Of a stretch of 64,000 bases of DNA, positions 36,490 through 46,170 are shown in pieces. The stretch's first letter is position 1. The number at the start of each line of letters is the position of its first letter. Both the position numbers and the translations under genes were made by a program. The stretch is from Homalodisca vitripennis (lineage: Eukaryota > Arthropoda > Insecta > Hemiptera > Cicadellidae): positions 101,999,501-102,063,500 of the forward strand of contig NC_060213.1 in the NCBI RefSeq assembly GCF_021130785.1. Direction: 5' to 3'. The notes beneath the pieces are model-generated. The model did no database searches and had not been told where the DNA came from. It worked only from the letters and a program-made list of their open reading frames with translations.

Positions 36490-37660
36490 AATAAATAGCA
36501 GTTACCCGTGGCTTCACACGCAATTTCGAAGGTTTCGAAAGTGCTCTTAGGTTTCGTCTCTAAGAGCACTTCTACTTCGGGTGAATTTGATTTCCAACTC
36601 TAATGAGAGTTTTATCTCATTCCCACGATCACAATAAAATATGTTAAATAATGTGATTTTAAGTTGAATTTGCTCTTCTTCCGATAGAAATATTTATATA
36701 CATACTCAGTTCTGAGGAGGCTACATTAGTCAAAACACAACTTAGATATGTTTCATAACAGTCTGTAAATGTATGGTTAAGTTAGATTAGTTAGTTTAGT
36801 TATTTACATTGTCTATTATATCTCCATTGCTACCCGTTACTCGCAGCCTTGCACGCAGTTTAGTAGATGTTGCACGTTTACGACCACTGCTGGTCCGAGT
36901 GAATTATAATTCTGATTTTATTGTGACTTACCTTGATGCAACAATCAAGACAATACGTCAAAAGTTTTATTTATTTATTTACCCTTTTATTTTATTTTAT
37001 TTTACTTTTATTTACTCCACTCTCGGTATAATTTGTTCCCCAGGTAATTTGTTTTGTTTCCCGTTAAAAATATATCACAGATTAGAGAAGATTAGCCTAC
37101 TTTTGTCTCCAGAGACCCAAGATGGTTTTTATATCAGTTTTTGAATTCACAGTAAAAGTTTTATTTAATATTTAAAACATTTATAATAGGAATTGGTTCG
37201 GTAGGTCAGATATGTGTGCGGCGAAATTTAATGTTTTTAAATGCATAGTTTTTTTAAACTGCTTCAGAGGGAAACTTCGGAGTCAAATTCTAACCTTCTT
37301 ATTTTTGGAACATCTTCTAAGGTAGATTAGTACTTACCTATTCGCTGAAAATTAAAACGGTGTAAACAATTCAGTTTAATCTCTGGTCAAATTTATTTAA
37401 TGGTAGATGTAAATAAATGGAAAATAATAAACACTGTTTACAAATAATAATAATGATTACATTTGACAGGGCCATTCAATTAATATTACTCAACTTTAGA
37501 GACCAAGATGGGGTTTTTCGCTACTTTAAACACCAGTGGAGCGTAGCCCAGGGATATTTTCGAAATGAAAATAGGCTTATATTCATCCCAGAAACCGTAA
37601 TATTGTCCATGTAAAGTCTTAGTACGATCGGTACAGTAGTTTACACGTTGAAAACAAAAC
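36490..37660 (+). mobile_element. Fragmented non-LTR retrotransposon 3' region, RTE/Daphne-like
   Basis: Pieces resemble the 3' ends of insect RTE-related elements: AGCAGTTACCCGTGGCTTCA near 36497, GTGGAGCGTAGCCCAGGGAT near 37538, and GGTACAGTAGTTTACACGTT near 37630. The last two are the usual tail order before the poly-A or simple repeat. No reverse transcriptase frame is recognisable. Orientation and extent are inferred from these motifs only, and more than one fragment may be involved. Confidence 0.4.
36539..36571. repeat. Hairpin with perfect 12-bp stem
   Basis: AAGTGCTCTTAG at 36539-36550 and its exact complement CTAAGAGCACTT at 36560-36571 enclose a 9-base loop. It lies just after the GTGGCTTCACACGC motif of the retrotransposon-like fragment. 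Confidence 0.85.
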
Positions 37661-38779
37661 TATAGAAATCAAGTAAGAATGATATGGAAATTAACCAAAA
37701 TTATTGAAATTTATGTGGATGCGCAAAATGGTTTTGGCATGAATAAACCTATTGTGGTTAGATCCTGAATAATGGAAAAGTTCTACTATAAATTCACTTA
37801 GATTGAATTTCAATTTATTGTTGAATCTAACTGAAAACATCTCAGATTAATGTTTTGTGTGTTTTACAGATTGGAAGGATGTTTTATAAAATTCAGAGTT
37901 TGAACGCAATTACGAGGAAATTAAGGGAATAATACAATTTTATAAAATAGTACATACCACTAACTTAATTCTATAATCGGGTGAGTGTTACCACTGACAG
38001 TACTAAAAACTTTAATTTCTGTCTGCCTGCACGATATCATGAAAATGAGAAACTAACCTATATAATTTACATTTTGTGTAAAGCTTCCTTTTTGTATATA
38101 AAAAACAGAGTGTTTTATGAGATTGCATTTTCATTCGATGGGATTTTGCTGAGATTTAGCAAACTACATTTCTCTGATGAGTAACCATGATGCTAACGAG
38201 AAAAATCAAAATAATTAAACTTGTTCTTATGTCGCAATTGAATTAGATTGATTTATAGAAAAATACTTTAAAAAATACACCCTTATTCATTGAATATCTG
38301 AAGTTACAGGAAAGCTTAAAGTGAATATAAGTTATAACGTAGAGTCACATACATAGACAATGAAGTGTGCGAGAGACTTCACTAACGAGGACTGCATTAA
38401 TTTGAATCTTATTTTCTTAAGTACGCACAGTTTTGATTGGAATCTACTAGTTTTTAAATGTATATCGTACGTGTAAACGAAAGTGTAAGTGTCAAATGGA
38501 AAAAGAGAAAAATTATATTCCTTTCACATATTTAATTTCATAATATTTTAAATAACATTTTCTCATTACCTGTCTTGGCAATAATACCCTTAAATGAAAT
38601 TATTTCCGATGCTACTTTTTCAGAAATATCGCTAAGAATTTCGCAGATCCAGATTCCCAAGAATCACTCATATTTTTCTAGTACCTTTTTTTAACGAAAA
38701 ATTAATTTAATAGAATATGCAATGATCTATGTTTAAATAAAAAGCTATTTTTCAGTTGAATATTCAATACAACAAGCAA
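37661..38779. other. Non-coding interval
   Basis: AT-rich, nothing recognised. Confidence 0.4.
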
Positions 38780-39010
38780 GTTATTGGGAAGGAATGGGGC
38801 TAGCAAAACCGTGATGTGATTTGTCTTGATTATAATCCTCCTAAGTCTACAGACTGTATTACATTGCAGAGACAATAATACCGTTAAGGAGCTGTAAAGT
38901 TGTCAGCACCGTAATTGGATTATTGGAATATCATTGTATTGTGCGAGACAATACTGACTAATACAGGAATTGATTGTATTTGGTACGTTATTGAAATTGG
39001 ATCCTATTAT
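38780..39010 (-). repeat. Inverted diverged copy of A 8170-8420
   Basis: The reverse complement shows GGATCCAATTTCAATAACGT, a CAATCAATT stretch, AGTCAGTATTGTCTC, GATATTCCAATAATCCAATT and CAGCTCCTTAACGGTATT, in the same order as A 8177-8315 and C 23420-23560. The unit D segment is therefore partly inverted. Confidence 0.8.
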
Positions 39011-39629
39011 TAATATCTAATATTAACAGGGAAAATGCACTACCTCGGTCGCTCTATCATTAATAGCTAGACCGAGGAGGTCGGATACTTCCCAATTTAG
39101 ATGCCGGTTTGGTTAAATTTATAAAACGGTATATTTGACCACCTAAATGCTGTTAATATTTTATAACATGCTAAGTATGGTTTAAAACCGTTTTTAACTT
39201 AGAAAGAACTAGTATTACAACTATAATTTAATACTAAATGCCTTGCAGAACATAAAATAAAAACATAACATATTCAATCTAAGAATAAATAATTTGTGAA
39301 TGAATGAGGCTAGCCAATCTATGATGTAATTACTTTCTTATTATTAACCCCCATATATCTGCATCCATTCTTCCATCCGAGAGTATAATGGCATCTAGTA
39401 GTATTCCTTTCCTTAACATTGACCTATTCTCTTATACATGCTATATTCTAGCTTGCTTAGTAAGATTTTAATGAGCAAACTATTTATAACATTGTAGAAA
39501 CATCATAGTAGGTTATGTATAAGTAGGCTCCAGGTAATAACTTCAGTCCACATGTTTTTTTCCCATTGAAATATGTTGGGTATTTAAAAGAATATTAAAG
39601 GATTAAAATTACCATTTGAATTACATACG
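39011..39629. other. Non-coding interval in unit D
   Basis: No gene recognised. It contains an imperfect hairpin with CCTCGGTC/GACCGAGG arms at about 39043-39078. Confidence 0.4.
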
Positions 39630-40340
39630 TGGAAGATCTGTATAAAACCGACCAGAGCAGTCAACACATATTGGTGTTTATCAAAAACCGAAAGAGTAAC
39701 ATCAAGCGTTTAAAATCCTTGTGACCTAGTTACAAATTACTGTATGTCCAACGATCCCCATAGGAGCGACTCGCGTTCATGAGGCAGGACTGACAGATAT
39801 GATTCATCCAGTCATTTGCGAGAGGTAATCAATCAGTCACTGTAAATAATCACCCTAATCATTGCCTTTGATATAGTTAGCTCTGTAGAGCCGGGAGGTT
39901 TTTAGAAATTTAAAAACGATCTGCATGCCACTTAGGAAACTGGAAAAGGAAATCGCAACAGGTGAAACAGTCCTACTTATTTAGAGATCTCTAATACTCT
40001 TTTAATTAGTATATACTTTTTAATTTTTCCCTTAGTCAACGACAAAACTCTTTTATATATCTTGGTAGTACCATTGGGTATACTTAATTTAATTTTATAA
40101 CACGTTATTGAACAAACGTAGGTGAAAAACCATAGTGATGTTATGAACGTAGCTGAAAACAATATGTTATTAAACTACCATATCAATATTTTAGGTTTAT
40201 AAACAATAATTATGTAGCTGTTATTGAATCCAAGCGATTAATAATCCTTCACTATTCAGTGTCTTTACATGCCACCTTAGCCTCAAGTTATAGACATTTT
40301 TTGGCCTTAAAGATTTTCTTAGGGAATAAAGACGATGTGT
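39630..40340. repeat. Diverged paralogue D of A 11768-12270
   Basis: Includes the fourth copy of the conserved block (39630-39910; CCCCATAGGAGCGACTCG, GACTGACAGATATGATT, GCGAGAGGTAATCAATCAG) and the TGAATCCAAGCGATTAATAA to GCCACCTTAGCCTCAAG segment matching A 12174-12240. It is interrupted on its right by the foldback element. Confidence 0.75.
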
Positions 40341-40342
40341 AA

Positions 40343-41231
40343 TAGTATAGGAGCTAGCAACGTTTTCGAGAGAGAATTTCAGGTCAGCTGAAATTTTGAT
40401 ATGCTGTCTTCCTTGCTCTTTTGGTTGGAGTCCGGGATATCTGGCTGGCGGTAGTGGTTGCGTTTATTAATGCGCATCTTACCTTCGCAGGAAAAAATCC
40501 AGCGCTTCGGCAAATGGACAACATGGCGTCAGTCTAAAATCACATGTTTGTGTTGTGTTTGTGTTATTTGTGATATTTATTTATTAATTTCGCTACAATC
40601 GCCAGTGGTAAAACGAAATGTGTTTCTGTAAAGGACATAAACATAAAATCATTCTTTTCGTGATTGATAAACTGAAGAAGTGCCAGGAAGTTTTGAATAT
40701 ACGTTTAAATATAAATTAAAGTACTAGCGCTGCCGTCGCTTTCTGTCTCTCTTGCACTCCAAACTATCTCTCTCCAACCACAAGTATCATACCGCAATAC
40801 TGTTCATTAAGTTTTTATTTATATTTAATATTTAACAATCGAATTAACGTCTGCAAATTAATTTTAGATTATTTTATGTTTAAATAACATAATATAAAAA
40901 TTACAGACATTCAAAAATACTTTGAATTTTTTATTTAATGAAAATAAAATTTCGCGTATGGCACATAATTAACAACAATAAAAATGTCTGGCAATACAAA
41001 ATTAATGTCTGGTAGATCTATCTAAAGGGAAAAAATTTTAAATTACGCATAAAAAAATTCTTTAAAACTCGAGGGTATAAACCTGTGAAGGTAAGATGCG
41101 CATTAATAAACGCAACCACTACCGCCAGCCAGATAGCCCGGACTCCAACCGAAAGAGCAAGAAACACAGCATATCAAAATTTCAGCTGACCTGAAATTCT
41201 TGTTTTAGAAACGTTGCTAGCTCCCGTACTA
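40343..41231. mobile_element. Foldback-type DNA element with ~145-bp inverted repeats
   Basis: The arms 40343-40491 and about 41082-41231 are inverted copies at over 90% identity, from GGAGCTAGCAACGTTT at the tips, through TTTCAGGTCAGCTGAAATTT and GGCTGGCGGTAGTGGTTGCG, to CGCATCTTACCTTC at the inner edge. The interior of about 590 bp holds no long open frame. A possible short peptide relic around 40617-40710 (MCFCKGHKHK, LKKCQEVLN) is not assignable. The target duplication is unclear. It could be a non-autonomous relative of an unidentified larger element. Confidence 0.75.
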
Positions 41232-43217
41232 TAATAAGAAGTGTATCTGATAGATTTCAGATTTTTTAATAAGAGCTATACTGCATTGGTCATTATTACT
41301 CAAAGTTCTACAAGATCTACTGGACTCATTCACGCTGACACTCCGTGTGCACAAACTTGGCTCAGTGAGTTCAAGGTGGTTCCGTGGCGAGGTGGGACGC
41401 AACTCTGGCAGCTCCGACCAGCTATCGGATAACCAGATGAGATGAACCTGACGGACTAACTCTCCCTTTGGCGCCGAGCTATAGAGTCGTCATGATAATG
41501 TTTCCCGACTCCCTCTCTGCACTACCTTAGATCCTTCTGCCAGAGATGCCAAGAATCGAAGAGTCCGCCCATTTGTACTTGGTAGTGCTTGTGTAACTGC
41601 AGTGACTTGGCGTTCTTCCTCGTCCATCCGATGTAGTGAAATTTATTCTGCCTCTGAGCAATTTATGAAATGCTATGCTTAAGAAAAAAGAAACAGTTAA
41701 ACCAACGCCATGGGTGACGGTGGGAGTTATACCTCTATGGTTGCATCATGGAGTATTCTTGTTGCCAGCAGGAATAAACTCACATGCAGGCTAAGGGTCG
41801 GTTCAGCACGGAACAACCTGCAGGCGGCTTTTTCCTTCATGACGATCTGAGGGTTTGCAATTCGTCATCATCATTCCTCCGATTCCTGCCCAGCTCTATC
41901 CCCTTCTTCCCCACACACTATATTGCCTCCGCTCTAACGCTTCCACTGAGCACATTGCATTGCGTAGTAGTGACGTGGATGAGCACGTTGCGGTTCACTC
42001 TAGACTCATTTACTTTTGGGTAAACGGTTGGCCCACCGAGGCTGCGGCGGCTGTTGCCATCTGTGCCTTGTGGTGTTACGGCCGAGGCGGTTAGTGTAGA
42101 TCATACGATCTCAGCCTCTTCTGTGGAGGTTCTGGTGTTGTGGCGAGCCTACATTTTGCCATCGAGTCCACCACTCGCAGAGAGATCAACCTCTGCCTGG
42201 GTCCCACCACACTCGGCTGTTGTGGCGGAACTACGGAGTGCGGTCCTCACGGAGCTTCATCTTATCCTAGTAAGGGACCTATACATGGGGAGTCGAAAGC
42301 AATCTGGTGGGGTTTCTTTCCAGGTTAGATTCCGTCACAGCTGTCCTCTTCAGTGCTCTTCAACATTTCGTGATGGATTTCCTTATCTGTCCCATACTCG
42401 TCCTGGAGGATAAGCATATTATGTCGCTGCAAGGTGAGTGAGTATCTAGTTAAAGAGTTAGATATTGTGGCCAGGTCGAAGGCTTCACTCCACACTCTGC
42501 TAAACACAGTTTCCTCAGCTGTTACATAAGTAGGCCTTAAAAATACGCGACCCTTCATATTGCCACAAGGATTTAAGACCAGCCCGACTCACCTTGTATA
42601 GTTCTTTGAGTCTAACCTAGTTCTTGAGTCTAGACACTGCTATCACCACGTTGGTGTGCCTACTGAATTGTCACTCGAATATGTAGCCACCACTGTCAGG
42701 CTGGAAGAGTGGGCCGCCGAGAATTTTGCCTGTGAGCATGATTTATGGCACAAATTGAACACGACAAGGACCCAATCACCAGCTTGACTTCAACCTCAGT
42801 ACGGTGAGAATCAAAAAGACCTGTCTGAGGGATTGAACCACTTGATGTGGGCGGAAGGAAATATGGCCATCGCTACTCCTACAGCCTCAGTTCTGGTTGA
42901 GCTTCAGCCACCTTTGGGGTGGTGCCGGACTCCTTTCAATCTCTGGCCTATCAGATTTAGCCAAGGTGGTGCGTGAGGTCTGGCTCCTTATCTAGCCTTA
43001 TCCCAAGTCTACCCATCTCGTTTTGGAGGTCCTAACCGTCTTAATCCGCAGGCATCTGCTAGCCACCGGTGATATACTGCATTGTCACTACCACCTTCTC
43101 TACGGCTCGGAAAGCAAGAAACAACCTACTTAAGCGTCTGCCTACGCTTAGGTAAGGTTGGTGAAGAGCGTGGACGGTAGAATTCATGGTGTCTGGTGTG
43201 AGGCGTAGTGTTCGGGG
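41232..43217. other. GC-elevated insertion of unknown content
   Basis: The base composition is clearly richer in G and C than the surroundings and the stretch interrupts the unit D homology. Several overlapping short frames exist but none shows a recognisable domain. Its position directly upstream of the R2-like tail suggests degraded retrotransposon sequence or another mobile element. Confidence 0.4.
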
Positions 43218-43541
43218 GTGGGAGAAGTCGGCATTCACTCTCCTCTGTACTACGTAAAGCCCGACCAAGGCAGCGTAGCTCGTGTCATGACGACGTGCCA
43301 TATCTGCAGTCACATGCTCCAAGGAAGTCGTCACACCCGTTTTCCTGACTATGTATTTCTAAAACGGGCAAGTTTGAACACCTTGCTATTAAAAGGGTGT
43401 CGGAAATGGGACAACGAGGATTACTGCTGTATACGATGTGGAAAATACAAAGAGGCAATTACGCATGTGCTGTGTCACCCCCTACCTATTACCCCTGCTA
43501 TCACAAAACGCGATGCCGTCCTAACGGCCGAATATTTTTAA
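43218..43541 (+). pseudogene. C-terminal zinc-knuckle tail of an R2-like non-LTR retrotransposon
   Basis: An open frame of 107 codons. From about codon 48 it reads LKRASLNTLLLKGCRKWDNE followed by CIRCGKYKEAITHVLCH and ITKRDAVLTAE. R2-type and related single-ORF retrotransposons end in a similar order: a LRTNTLPT-like stretch, a C..C(7-8)H(3-4)C zinc knuckle with ETxxHVLxxC, then a KRHDAV motif. Here the knuckle spacing is C-x2-C-x8-H-x3-C and the His of KRHD is lost. No reverse transcriptase motif was recognised upstream, so only the tail survives. Unit homology resumes at 43545, right at the stop, so the element's 3' end is about here. Confidence 0.55.
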
Positions 43542-43544
43542 CTG

Positions 43545-44450
43545 TTTGACAGATCCACAACACAAGAAATGCTGCGTGGATCATAGGAATGTACCTGTAA
43601 GTTTGTAGTGTAGGAGCCGAACGTATAAAAAGGGGTTTTGTTAACTTGGAAATGGAGGAGTTTTAGCAACATAGAAATCGTATGTTAGACGTACTAGGTT
43701 TTGTTTCGGTCAAAACGGCAGTCTATCAAAAAGGTTATAAATATAAAACGACTTTTTTCTCTCACTGCATTCTGTAATCTTTCATGCTACACTTAAATAT
43801 GATAACTAGATGCAGAAATAATACTTATATCACTATAGAAAATAGTAGAAAAGAGAGTGAAGGTCGCTACTTAAATGGTCTTTATACGGGTATCTAACAA
43901 TGACATTTAATTTATTTACGTTTATAATGTTCAGTAATAATAGAATAAAGAGAAGGAAAATATGATGAGTGTGAACATTTCTAATGCTATAAATTGAACT
44001 CTTTTATTACTCTTTCAATTCACGCTTAACCACAACTATCCTGGTTTATAATCAATTTCTTTCCTAAAATTTCCAGAAAATTTAATATTGTGTGTTTATA
44101 CAATGCAAATTGGTTTTCTGCTCCCGTACAATTAAACAGCGATAACATTGTAATTGTTTCCAGCTTAAGCAGTTTCATCCATGTATAACCACACTATCAG
44201 ACGCTACCTTTACGCATGAAAACCTTTACGTTTCTGATGACCTAGAGCTTCAACTTACTGATTGCCTGCAGGGTAGCAGCTCGACGAGATCCCCAAAAGA
44301 ACTAATCAAGTGATTTATCTCCTTATTGGTAATTAGTGGCTTGAGAAATAATCTGGCGAAACCAAAGTGTTGTTGCAGTTGTGGTTGCAATAAAAGCACA
44401 GTATTTCATCCCAGTGGAGGTAAACCGCTGGTAGTAGTTGACGATGTGCG
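43545..44450. repeat. Block shared by units C and D, second copy
   Basis: Matches 31592-32430, beginning with ACTGTTTGACAGA and AAGAAATGCTGC and ending with the GTGATTTATCTCC and GTTGTTGCAGTTGTGGTTGC region. Non-coding. Confidence 0.65.
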
Positions 44451-44939
44451 AATAGGGCAATAGTGAAGTTTATTGCAAATTTTGCATGTTTCAGTGTACC
44501 GTGCCCAATACGTGGCTCTGGTAAAGATGACTATACTAATGTTTCTGAAAATATGTTCAGTCTTCATAATTTTACCTTATGTCGAGAATAACCATAAGAG
44601 GTAAATTAAACATGAAATAACACGCGAATTGAGAATCTGTTTACTCAAAGCTTAGAATGCACAATAAAATAAAAGGCTTTAAATTTACTTAATCACTAGC
44701 GTCTTATATAAATATCCTTTCACAGAATCTGCTGATCTTTATAAAGAGAAGAAACTAAACACTCTGCCTTAAGTATCGCCTATTTGATCTTTTATTGAGG
44801 AAGAAGGCTAATGATATTTTATTTTTAAGTCTAGGTGCTCGGAAAAGTCATTGTAGTCTTCAACCAAAACTCGGGAAAACCATATTATTTATAAAAGTTT
44901 AATTTACATTTAGATTGATGTAAATTGTAAGTAAAATAA
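44451..44939. other. Non-coding interval in unit D
   Basis: Nothing recognised. Confidence 0.4.
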
Positions 44940-45250
44940 AACATTGATAAGAATAAAAAGCTTCTCAAAGCCGATTAGAAGGTAGATTCTCCAACGAGCT
45001 GTTTGACGTCACATTCTCGTTGTTAATTGTTAGACTTGCAATTACTATTGCCTCAGCAAGCTATTTCGTATCCAATCATAGATTAGTATTAACAAACAGT
45101 ATTATCTTGCTGTAGAGTAATACAATGTGTTAATAAAGCTCTATATCCTTTGAGGCACAATCTCTCAGAGAGCTCTGAGATTGGCATTACCAGCTGTTTT
45201 TTTGCACGGTTACTAGCATGAAGGAAGATAGATATAAACACAAACCGGCA
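44940..45250. repeat. Diverged paralogue D of A 13830-14125
   Basis: Shared landmarks are AAGCTTCTCA, CACGTCATATTCTCGTTGT (as GACGTCACATTCTCGTTGT here), TAATAAAGCTC and AGAGCTCTGAGATTG followed by TTACCAGCTGT. The short open frame seen in A and B at this place is not conserved in D. Confidence 0.75.
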
Positions 45251-46020
45251 AGAATTTTTAGTTTATATACCAAACAGTATTGAAAAAAGCAATACTGCGT
45301 GTTTATATTTTAATTTTAAAGCGATCAATTCGTATTTACTTATTGTTCTAAATAATTTAATTTGTGAATTTAAAGTGTGTGTTTTAGAACGTAGGACTAG
45401 AATATAAGGAAAACCATCGCTATAACTATTCCTAACGGGCTCTTGCGTCTTTGCATTAGATCCCGGAGTGGCAAGGCTTTTATGATGGGTAATAATCGCT
45501 CTAGACGGCGCCTCCTGATGAAATCGCATGAGAAAGGGTAGTGAGCTCTACCTCAGCTATTCCACCTGGGAAGAAGAGGGTAGCTCTTCTCCATCCTCTT
45601 CGAGGGAAAAAACAGGTAGGGCAAGGTACGCACTTATACACGTAATAGTATTTAATAGTGAAGGAGCTCCACCTACTCCAGCACCTTTCTTCCACGGTAC
45701 ACTGGACGTATAATCCAGTCTTTTACCATAATATCTCTACATTTTAGGTTAGTGATTTGCTTCTCCTGGACATCTATGTAGTTACTCTGATGAAAGCGAC
45801 ACATCGGTTTTGCTAAACCCTGTGTATTTTCAACTATAATTATATAAATCAGTCAGAAGTGAACCTTTTACATTAATTCCAATATGTGGTGAAAATATTC
45901 CAAATCTGTTTATTTCTATACCTTATATAGGTATGATCACGTGTTACTTCCGTTCATATATAAATTTTTATAATTATAGTAATAATTAGCACTTTAACCC
46001 GGCTGCACTAGAAATAACAT
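45251..46020. other. Non-coding interval with a small GC-richer patch
   Basis: 45500-45710 is less AT-rich and has short open frames on both strands, but no recognisable domain. The rest is plain AT-rich sequence. Confidence 0.35.
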
Positions 46021-46170
46021 GCTCCAAAATGAGGAAGCTTATCCTGATGTGATAGTGACTTCACTTTACTGTCCGAGACTGTCCCGTTTTATTGCGCTTC
46101 GCACTGTTAATGCCCGTCTGCCGTCAAGTGTGTGATGGCTCGTAAATTATACCAAACAGAACTCGTTAAA
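46021..46170. repeat. Unit-boundary marker block, second copy
   Basis: Partner of 20655-20806, with the near-identical core CACTGTTAATGCCCGTCTGC and GTCAAGTGTGTGATGGCTCG. It lies 2.6 kb before the recognisable start of copy B. Confidence 0.65.

Noticed and set aside
36809..37144. 111-codon open frame
   Set aside because: It has no recognisable domain, the second half is F/Y-rich from AT-rich sequence, and it lies within the retrotransposon-tail region.
42054..42413. 119-codon frame and overlapping frames in the GC-richer insertion
   Set aside because: Higher GC content lengthens frames in all phases. No domain is recognised and several frames overlap on both strands.
43059..43334. Minus-strand 91-codon frame
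   Set aside because: It overlaps the better-supported plus-strand zinc-knuckle frame and shows no recognisable motif.
45515..45540. CTGATGA followed by GAAA, considered as a hammerhead core
   Set aside because: The bases between cannot form stem II.
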